From Limnohabitans sp. (lineage in GTDB: Bacteria; Pseudomonadota; Gammaproteobacteria; Burkholderiales; Burkholderiaceae_C), in contig VEQI01000071.1 in NCBI GenBank assembly GCA_018883305.1, positions 1-11,703 on the forward strand: DNA of 11,703 nucleotides, read 5' to 3'. Below the pieces are notes generated by a model. That model was given only the letters and a program-made list of their open reading frames with translations. It was not told the origin of the DNA and searched no databases. Numbering within the stretch: the stretch's first letter is position 1; every line of letters starts with the position of its first letter. Positions 6,623 to 11,703 of the stretch are shown here, one piece after another. Both the position numbers and the translations under genes were made by a program.

Positions 6623-8089
6623 ATGAATGTCTTGAAGTCCATTGCCGGTTCTTTGTGCGGACTGGTCCTGGTGGGGTCGTTGACCCTGGTTCCTGCCGCG
6701 CCAGCAGCGGCCCAAACCCGCATGCTGCCCGATTTCACCGATCTGGTGGAACAGGTGGGTCCCTCGGTGGTGAATATCCGAACGCTGGAACGTGTGACGG
6801 CTCGCCCCTCCAGTGGTTCGGGCAATAACCCGGGTGACGAAGAAATGCAGGAATTGTTCCGGCGCTTTTTCGGCATTCCATTGCCCAATGTGCCCAACAC
6901 ACCGCGACAGCAACGCCCCAATCGGCCACAGCCCGAAGAAGAACAACCGCGCGGTGTGGGCTCGGGCTTCGTGCTGACCGCTGATGGTTTCATCATGACC
7001 AACGCCCACGTGGTGGATGGCGCTGACCAGGTGGTGGTCACGTTACCCGATAAGCGGGAGTTCAAGGCCCGCATTGTGGGCTTGGACAAGCGAACCGATG
7101 TGGCGGTGGTCAAGATCGAGGCCACCGGCCTGCCGGCTGTGCGCATCGGGGATGTGAGTCGCCTGAAGGTGGGTGAGTGGGTGATGGCCATTGGCTCACC
7201 CTTCGGTCTGGACAACACCGTGACGGCGGGCATTGTCAGTGCCAAGCAACGCGACACGGGCGACTACCTGCCCTTTATTCAAACCGATGTCGCCATCAAC
7301 CCGGGCAACTCTGGCGGCCCGCTGATCAACATGCGGGGCGAGGTGGTGGGCATCAACAGCCAGATCTATTCGCGCTCGGGTGGTTTCATGGGTATCTCCT
7401 TCGCCATTCCCATTGATGAGGCCGTGCGAGTGAGCGAGCAGTTGCGAGCATCTGGTCGGGTGCAGCGTGGTCGACTGGGGGTGCAGATTGACCAGGTCAG
7501 CAAAGAGGTGGCTGAATCGCTGGGGTTGAGCCGAGCCCAAGGCGCGCTGGTTCGAGGTGTGGAGGCGGGTTCACCCGCTGAAAAAGCGGGCCTGGAAGCG
7601 GGCGACATCATCTTGAAGTTTGACGGCAAGTCGATCGAGAAGTCTGCGGATCTGCCCCGCCTGGTTGGCAACACACGTCCGGGCACGCGTAGCAGCCTGA
7701 CCGTGTGGCGTCGCGGTGCACAACGGGATCTCACGATTGTGGTGGGTGAGTTCGAGCCCGAGAAGACCGCAGCCAAGGGAGCTGCACCCGAGAAGGCGGC
7801 ACCCACGGTGTCGGTTTCTCCGCTCGGACTGACCTTGTCTGACCTGACGGACGCACAAAAGCGTGAGTTGAAGGTGCGAGGTGGCGTGCGCATTGAGGCA
7901 GCCACAGAGGCATCGGCCCGTGCAGGCTTGCGTGAGGGCGATGTCATTCTGGCCCTGGCCAATACCGAGGTGGCCTCCGTCAAGGAGTTTGAAGCGGTGT
8001 TGTCTCGCCAGGACAAGAGCAAGCCGGTGACCGTGCTGTTCCGTCGTGGCGAGTGGGCCCAGTACACCCTGATCCGACCCGGCAAGTAA
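6623..8089 (+). CDS. mucD: periplasmic serine protease MucD/DegP-like (HtrA family)
   Basis: This is a 488-residue HtrA-type protease-chaperone that degrades misfolded envelope proteins. An N-terminal signal peptide (hydrophobic 8-23, likely cut after APAAA at residue 30) directs it to the periplasm. The trypsin-like domain has the triad His129 (TNAHVVDG), Asp159 (RTDVAVVK) and Ser230 (NPGNSGGPL). Two PDZ domains follow (about 275-375 and 395-485), the first with a GALVRGVEAGSPAEKAGL segment. A Pro/Gln/Arg-rich stretch (91-110) before the protease core resembles the regulatory LA loop region. ATG 6623 is preferred over TTG 6614 because GGGAG (6609-6613) is well placed for it. In related bacteria mucD closes the rpoE-rseA-rseB stress operon; here those genes are absent upstream. 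A terminator follows. Confidence 0.95.
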   Translation: MNVLKSIAGSLCGLVLVGSLTLVPAAPAAAQTRMLPDFTDLVEQVGPSVVNIRTLERVTARPSSGSGNNPGDEEMQELFRRFFGIPLPNVPNTPRQQRPNRPQPEEEQPRGVGSGFVLTADGFIMTNAHVVDGADQVVVTLPDKREFKARIVGLDKRTDVAVVKIEATGLPAVRIGDVSRLKVGEWVMAIGSPFGLDNTVTAGIVSAKQRDTGDYLPFIQTDVAINPGNSGGPLINMRGEVVGINSQIYSRSGGFMGISFAIPIDEAVRVSEQLRASGRVQRGRLGVQIDQVSKEVAESLGLSRAQGALVRGVEAGSPAEKAGLEAGDIILKFDGKSIEKSADLPRLVGNTRPGTRSSLTVWRRGAQRDLTIVVGEFEPEKTAAKGAAPEKAAPTVSVSPLGLTLSDLTDAQKRELKVRGGVRIEAATEASARAGLREGDVILALANTEVASVKEFEAVLSRQDKSKPVTVLFRRGEWAQYTLIRPGK

Positions 8090-8094
8090 TTTGA

Positions 8095-8176
8095 CGGTAG
8101 GGATGGCAAAAACCACCTACCGGACTGGGTCTTTGGTGCAATTGCCACAGCCAGAAATTTATTTTTTCCATCCCTA
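8095..8176 (+). other. structured 3' region of mucD with competing hairpins
   Basis: CGGTAGG (8095-8101) can pair locally with CCTACCG (8116-8122), extended by TGG/CCA around a CAAAAA loop. The overlapping TAGGGATGG (8098-8106) is instead perfectly complementary to CCATCCCTA (8168-8176). Between these, CTGG (8125-8128) pairs with CCAG (8151-8154) around an inner GCAATTGC. The region reads as a compact folded RNA ending at the terminator just downstream; it may be only the mucD 3' untranslated end or a processed small RNA. Confidence 0.4.
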
Positions 8177-8177
8177 G

Positions 8178-8213
8178 AGGGCTAATGACCAACAGGTTAT
8201 TAGCCCTTAATTC
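8178..8213 (+). terminator. intrinsic terminator after mucD
   Basis: A 13-pair stem, AGGGCTAATGACC (8178-8190) with GGTTATTAGCCCT (8195-8207), contains one G-U pair and closes an AACA loop. A T-rich tail (TTAATTCCTTTAT) follows. The tail is interrupted, but the stem is long and starts 89 bases after the mucD stop, so it likely ends the fab-mucD transcript. Confidence 0.75.
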
Positions 8214-8258
8214 CTTTATCTATACAATAGAGGTGTTCCTTCAGGAAAATTCCGCATA

Positions 8259-8295
8259 AGAAATGGTCTTCAAACCACGATGCGAGATCATTTCT
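8259..8295 (+). repeat. 10-pair inverted repeat
   Basis: AGAAATGGTC (8259-8268) pairs with GATCATTTCT (8286-8295), with a single G-T pair, around a 17-base loop. No T run follows, so it is not a terminator. It may be an operator-like dyad or an RNA stem in a transcript of this region. Confidence 0.5.
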
Positions 8296-8300
8296 GACAC

Positions 8301-8400
8301 TCCACAGACCTTCCACAGATCACCCACAAGTTGTCCCATGGATGGGCAACCAGTTCTGTGATGAAGCTGTGGATAAAATACGTGTGGTGGTTCCACAACG
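8301..8400. promoter_or_regulatory. cluster of DnaA-box-like motifs
   Basis: TGTGGATAA (8368-8376) is a perfect DnaA box on the minus strand (TTATCCACA). On the plus strand CCACA occurs at 8302, 8313 and 8324, exactly 11 bases apart, and again at 8393; the 9-mer TCACCCACA (8320-8328) is two changes from a box. A hairpin with CCCA/TGGG arms (8335-8346) lies in the middle, and TGTGG/CCACA pair at 8383-8397. DnaA binding is inference from motif match. An origin of replication is unlikely, since neither dnaA nor other origin genes are near. Confidence 0.4.
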
Positions 8401-8446
8401 ACGCTTCCAGCCTGGTTTGGGCACTGTACGGAACGGGCTTTTTGCC

Positions 8447-8452
8447 TACAAT
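8447..8452 (+). promoter_or_regulatory. possible -10 element upstream of lepA
   Basis: TACAAT (8447-8452) fits a sigma70 -10, but I find no good -35 at the right spacing. Transcription from it would begin near 8459 and meet the terminator at 8493-8523, giving an RNA of roughly 65 bases unless polymerase reads through into lepA. Confidence 0.35.
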
Positions 8453-8492
8453 GAAGTTCCAACTTTCGCAGTTGCCATAGATTGTTGGTTCA

Positions 8493-8523
8493 GGGCGCGT
8501 CCAACCGTGACGCGCCCTTTTTT
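8493..8523 (+). terminator. strong intrinsic terminator upstream of lepA
   Basis: GGGCGCGTC (8493-8501) and GACGCGCCC (8509-8517) form a perfect nine-pair GC-rich stem with a seven-base loop, followed by six Ts (8518-8523). The T run is on the plus strand only, so it acts on rightward transcription. No gene ends immediately before it, so it terminates either read-through from mucD or a short leader or small RNA started in this gap. It lies 45 bases before lepA. Confidence 0.88.
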
Positions 8524-8536
8524 ATGTCGTTGCAAC

Positions 8537-8550
8537 GTTTGAATTCAAAC
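8537..8550. promoter_or_regulatory. perfect 14-base palindrome before lepA
   Basis: GTTTGAATTCAAAC is a perfect palindrome ending 18 bases before the lepA ATG, with a second palindrome, ACTTAAGT (8551-8558), directly after it. The position suits a protein-binding site near the lepA promoter. No regulator can be named from the sequence. Confidence 0.4.
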
Positions 8551-8568
8551 ACTTAAGTCTCCCGCTTG

Positions 8569-10380
8569 ATGAAGCACATCAGAAATTTTTCAATCATTGC
8601 GCACATCGATCACGGTAAATCGACGCTGGCTGATCGACTCATTCAGCGTTGTGGCGGTCTCGAAGAGCGAGACATGGAAGCGCAAGTGCTCGACTCGATG
8701 GACATCGAGAAAGAGCGTGGGATAACCATCAAGGCGCAGACCGCTGCGCTGCAATACAAAGCACGTGATGGTCAGGTCTACAACCTCAATCTGATCGACA
8801 CACCCGGGCACGTGGACTTCTCTTATGAAGTGAGCCGCTCGCTCTCCGCGTGCGAAGGTGCATTGCTGGTGGTGGATGCCAGTCAGGGCGTGGAAGCGCA
8901 GACCGTGGCCAACTGTTACACCGCACTCGATTTGGGTGTGGAAGTGATGCCGGTGCTCAACAAGATGGATCTGCCGCAGGCCGACCCAGAAACTGCGAAG
9001 GCTGAAATCGAAGACGTGATCGGCATCGATGCCAGCGACGCCATCCCATGTTCCGCCAAGAGCGGCATGGGTGTGGAAGACATTCTGGAAGCGATCATCG
9101 CCAAGGTGCCGCCACCGCGTGGAAACCCGAATGGCCCCTTGCGTGCCATGATCATCGACAGCTGGTTTGACAGCTACGTGGGCGTGGTCATGCTGGTGCG
9201 CGTGGTCGATGGACGCCTGGCACGCGGCGACCGCATCAAGATGATGGCCACCGGTGCCAGCTACAACGCGGACAACCTGGGCGTGTTCACACCGGCTAAC
9301 CAGCCGCGCGATTCGCTGGAAGCAGGCGAGGTGGGTTACATCATTGCAGGCATCAAAGAGTTGCAAGCGGCCAAGGTGGGCGACACCATCACCCAGATCA
9401 AAGCCGGCTCCGGCGGCGCCGCGGCTACCGCCACCGAGCCGCTACCCGGTTTCAAGGAAATCCAGCCCCAGGTGTTCGCCGGCCTGTACCCGACCGAAGC
9501 CAACCAGTATGACGCGCTGCGCGACAGCCTGGAAAAGCTCAAGCTCAACGACTCCTCGCTGCACTATGAGCCGGAGGTTTCCCAAGCCTTGGGCTTCGGC
9601 TTCCGCTGCGGCTTCCTTGGCCTGCTGCACATGGAGATCGTGCAAGAGCGACTGGAGCGCGAGTTCGACCAGGACCTCATCACCACCGCCCCCAGCGTGG
9701 TGTACCAGGTGGTCAAGGGCGATGGCGAAGTCATCATGGTGGAAAACCCCTCCAAGATGCCAGAGCAGGCTCGCATCCAGGAAATCCGTGAACCCATCGT
9801 GACGGTGCACCTGTACATGCCGCAGGAATACGTGGGTCCGGTCATGACCCTGGCCAACCAAAAGCGTGGTGTCCAGCTCGACATGAGTTATCACGGCCGC
9901 CAGGTCAAGCTGACTTACGAGTTGCCGCTGGGCGAGATCGTGCTCGACTTCTTCGACAAGCTCAAATCGGTGAGCCGCGGCTATGCCTCGATGGACTACG
10001 AGTTCAAGGAATATCGCGAGTCTGATGTGGTGAAGGTGGACATCCTGCTCAACGGCGAGAAGGTGGATGCGCTGTCCATCATCGTGCACCGTACCCAGGC
10101 GCAGTACCGCGGACGTGCGGTGGCAGCCAAGATGCGCGAGATCATCAGCCGTCAAATGTTTGATGTGGCGATCCAGGCGGCCATTGGCGCCAACATCATC
10201 GCGCGTGAAACCATCAAGGCCTTGCGTAAGAACGTGCTGGCAAAATGCTATGGTGGTGACATCACCCGTAAGCGCAAGCTGCTTGAAAAACAGAAGGCTG
10301 GCAAGAAACGCATGAAACAGATCGGATCGGTCGAGGTGCCTCAAGAGGCATTTCTGGCCATTTTGCAGGTGGAAGACTGA
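8569..10380 (+). CDS. lepA: elongation factor 4 (LepA/EF4)
   Basis: LepA is a ribosome-associated translational GTPase, variously proposed to back-translocate stalled ribosomes and to aid 30S assembly. The 603-residue protein has all G motifs: AHIDHGKST (11-19), GITIKAQ (51-57), DTPGHVDF (77-84), NKMDL (131-135) and SAK (162-164). These are followed by domain II and the conserved LPGFKEIQPQVFAGLYP segment (292-308). A Gly/Ala/Thr-rich insert (279-290) lies before that segment. The end, rich in Lys/Arg, is the LepA-specific C-terminal domain. ATG 8569 is chosen over the adjacent TTG 8566 because the family begins M-x-HIRNFSIIAHIDHGK. Upstream bases contain no recognisable Shine-Dalgarno, so initiation may be weak or leaderless. 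The stop overlaps the lepB start by one base. Confidence 0.98.
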   Translation: MKHIRNFSIIAHIDHGKSTLADRLIQRCGGLEERDMEAQVLDSMDIEKERGITIKAQTAALQYKARDGQVYNLNLIDTPGHVDFSYEVSRSLSACEGALLVVDASQGVEAQTVANCYTALDLGVEVMPVLNKMDLPQADPETAKAEIEDVIGIDASDAIPCSAKSGMGVEDILEAIIAKVPPPRGNPNGPLRAMIIDSWFDSYVGVVMLVRVVDGRLARGDRIKMMATGASYNADNLGVFTPANQPRDSLEAGEVGYIIAGIKELQAAKVGDTITQIKAGSGGAAATATEPLPGFKEIQPQVFAGLYPTEANQYDALRDSLEKLKLNDSSLHYEPEVSQALGFGFRCGFLGLLHMEIVQERLEREFDQDLITTAPSVVYQVVKGDGEVIMVENPSKMPEQARIQEIREPIVTVHLYMPQEYVGPVMTLANQKRGVQLDMSYHGRQVKLTYELPLGEIVLDFFDKLKSVSRGYASMDYEFKEYRESDVVKVDILLNGEKVDALSIIVHRTQAQYRGRAVAAKMREIISRQMFDVAIQAAIGANIIARETIKALRKNVLAKCYGGDITRKRKLLEKQKAGKKRMKQIGSVEVPQEAFLAILQVED

Positions 10381-11375
10381 TGCCCACGCTCACCGCTGCC
10401 GTCCTGGCAGCCTTTGTTGGCTACGCCCTGGCCTGGTACATGGGCATGATCGAAGGCAACTTCGCCTTGTTGCTCATGATGGCTGTGGTGGTCTCGGGCG
10501 TGTATTGGGTGGCTGAGCGACTGGTGTTTCTGCCCCGCCGCGTCGCTGCTGCGGCGGCGCTGGAGGCGCAAGAAGCCAAACGCCAGACCGAGTTGCGCGG
10601 CATGGGTATCGAGAAGGTCGACATTGATCTGTCGCCGGCCCGCGAAGAGGCCCTGCGTCAGCCCTGGTGGCTGGACTGGACAGCAGGTCTGTTTCCGGTG
10701 ATTGCGGTGGTGTTCATCCTGCGCTCCTTCCTGTTTGAGCCGTTCAAGATTCCTTCCGGCTCCATGATTCCCACCTTGCTGGTGGGCGACCTCATTCTGG
10801 TCAATAAATTTCATTACGGCCTGCGCTTGCCCGTGATCAATTTCAAGATCACCGAAGGCCATCCGGTGCAGCGTGGCGATGTGATGGTGTTTCGCTATCC
10901 GCCCAAACCCAGTCTGGACTACATCAAGCGCGTGGTAGGCGTGCCCGGCGACGAAGTGGCTTACTTGAACAAGCAGTTGACCATCAACGGTCAGCCTGTG
11001 CCCAAGTCGCCGCTGCCTGACTTCTTTGAAGAGGACAGTCTGCGCTATATCAAGCAGTTTCAAGAGACGTTCCCCACGGGAAGCGGCCCTCAGCAGCCGG
11101 GTCCCACCAAGACGGTGCGCCTGCTCAATGATGCCGAGCGCCCGTCCTTTATCCCTGGGGCCGACGACTTTGCTTTCAAGGACCAGTGTCACTACACGGT
11201 GGAAGGCGTCACCTGCAAGGTGCCCGCCGGCCACTACTTCATGATGGGTGACAACCGTGACAACTCCCTCGACTCGCGCTATTGGGGCTTTGTGCCCGAG
11301 CGCAACATCGTGGGCAAGGCGTTTTTCGTCTGGATGAACTTTGGCAACTTCAAACGCATTGGCAGCTTCGACTGA
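10380..11375 (+). CDS. lepB: signal peptidase I
   Basis: LepB cuts signal peptides from exported proteins at the outer face of the inner membrane. The 331-residue protein has two N-terminal membrane segments (about 5-22 and 28-50), a basic and Gln/Glu-rich cytoplasmic stretch, and a third segment (about 102-118) leading into the catalytic domain. The Ser-Lys dyad is present: Ser128 in IPSGSMIPTL and Lys183 in DYIKRVVGVPGD. MGDNRDNSLDSRYWG (289-303) is the conserved box E. Cys270 and Cys279 correspond in position to the disulfide pair known in E. coli. The ATG overlaps the last base of the lepA stop (TGATG), so the pair is translationally coupled; lepA-lepB is a widely conserved operon. rnc follows after 30 bases. 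Confidence 0.98.
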   Translation: MPTLTAAVLAAFVGYALAWYMGMIEGNFALLLMMAVVVSGVYWVAERLVFLPRRVAAAAALEAQEAKRQTELRGMGIEKVDIDLSPAREEALRQPWWLDWTAGLFPVIAVVFILRSFLFEPFKIPSGSMIPTLLVGDLILVNKFHYGLRLPVINFKITEGHPVQRGDVMVFRYPPKPSLDYIKRVVGVPGDEVAYLNKQLTINGQPVPKSPLPDFFEEDSLRYIKQFQETFPTGSGPQQPGPTKTVRLLNDAERPSFIPGADDFAFKDQCHYTVEGVTCKVPAGHYFMMGDNRDNSLDSRYWGFVPERNIVGKAFFVWMNFGNFKRIGSFD

Positions 11376-11405
11376 CCGGTGATCGGTGGCAGGCACAGCA
11401 ACATC

Positions 11406-11703
11406 ATGGTGACGGAAGCATCAGCCCTGGAAGCACTGCAGCAGCGCTTGCAGCATCCGTTCGCGGACGGGCGGCTGCTCAACCAGGCGCTGACGCACCG
11501 CAGCTTCAGCGCAGACCACAACGAGCGGCTGGAATTTCTGGGCGACTCGGTGCTGAATCTGGCTGTTTCACGCCTGCTGTTCATGCGGCTCAAGGATTTG
11601 CCCGAGGGCGATCTCTCCCGTGTGCGTGCCAACCTGGTCAAGCAAGACACCCTGCACCGTCTGGCCCTGGACCTCGGCCTGCCGGGCCTGATCCGTCTAG
11701 GTG
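11406..11703 (+). CDS. rnc: ribonuclease III, 3' end cut by window edge
   Basis: RNase III cuts double-stranded RNA, including the 30S rRNA precursor and structured mRNAs. Only the first 99 codons are in the window. The family signature NERLEFLGDSVLNL (residues 39-52) is intact, with Glu43 and Asp47 at the metal-binding positions; LTHRSFS before it and LSRVRANLV after it are also typical. The ATG at 11406 fits the normal family N-terminus, but an in-frame GTG at 11379 would add nine residues, and no strong Shine-Dalgarno decides between them. It follows lepB by 30 bases, the usual lepB-rnc-era order, but the DUF4845 gene often found between them is absent. The gene runs off the end of the window. 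Confidence 0.96.
   Translation, partial: MVTEASALEALQQRLQHPFADGRLLNQALTHRSFSADHNERLEFLGDSVLNLAVSRLLFMRLKDLPEGDLSRVRANLVKQDTLHRLALDLGLPGLIRLG

Larger units (their letters stand above)
8214..8568 (+). other. non-coding region before lepA
   Basis: No convincing gene lies in these 355 bases; a 66-codon frame (8342-8542) has no ribosome-binding site and runs through a terminator hairpin. The stretch holds a long hairpin (8259-8295), a cluster of CCACA motifs with one perfect DnaA box (8301-8400), a short hairpin at 8381-8400, a weak promoter (8447-8452), a strong terminator (8493-8523) and a palindrome (8537-8550). It is more AT-rich than the genes around it. Confidence 0.7.

Noticed and set aside
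8095..8207. Insertion-sequence or integron remnant suggested by inverted repeats after mucD
   Set aside because: No transposase or integrase fragment and no target-site duplication is visible; RNA folding and a terminator explain the repeats better.
8301..8400. Chromosomal replication origin
   Set aside because: There is a perfect DnaA box and related motifs, but only one strong box, no clear AT-rich unwinding element next to it, and no dnaA, dnaN, gyrB or parAB nearby.
8342..8542. 66-codon plus-strand frame in the mucD-lepA gap
   Set aside because: It has no Shine-Dalgarno, and it crosses the strong terminator hairpin. The composition is not protein-like.
9405..9442. Gly/Ala/Thr-rich insert in LepA as a possible fusion or repeat expansion
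   Set aside because: The insert is short and in a surface linker before the conserved LPGF segment; similar inserts are, as I recall, usual in LepA of this family.
10341..11396. Minus-strand open frame opposite lepB (about 351 codons)
   Set aside because: Shadow of lepB; the translation shows no recognisable domain.

Overview
The window is a slice of chromosomal core genome from a high-GC betaproteobacterium. It most resembles Burkholderiales of the family Comamonadaceae (for example a Limnohabitans, Hydrogenophaga or Rhodoferax relative). That placement rests on gene order and recalled protein similarity (L32, LepA, FabF), not on a database search. All genes lie on the plus strand. I see no mobile element, CRISPR array, tRNA or rRNA gene, prophage or defence system, and no strong candidate for a new multi-gene system.

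Positions 1-6156 hold the classic 'yceD-rpmF-plsX-fab' cluster: the end of yceD, rpmF (ribosomal protein L32), plsX (acyl-phosphate synthesis), fabH, fabD, fabG, acpP and fabF. Together they start and elongate type II fatty acid synthesis and pass acyl groups to phospholipid synthesis. plsX to fabG are nearly contiguous (one overlap, gaps of 12 and 2 bases) and probably translationally coupled. rpmF and acpP each have their own sigma70-like -10 element, both set inside a short inverted repeat and followed by a GC-rich stretch.

Positions 6157-11703 follow the usual order after fabF, with gaps. A small two-helix membrane protein (possibly YgfX-like) and the periplasmic protease mucD follow directly. 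The rpoE-rseA-rseB genes that normally sit here in related bacteria are absent. After mucD comes a 479-base non-coding stretch, the richest non-coding region of the window. It holds a structured mucD 3' end with a terminator, a long hairpin, a cluster of DnaA-box-like CCACA motifs with one perfect box, a possible promoter, a strong intrinsic terminator and a perfect 14-base palindrome. Then come lepA (elongation factor 4), lepB (signal peptidase I, overlapping lepA by one base) and the start of rnc (RNase III). The DUF4845 gene often found between lepB and rnc is missing.

The items most worth a second look are the lost sigma-E module, the non-coding region between mucD and lepA, and a low-GC tract inside plsX that differs from its surroundings.
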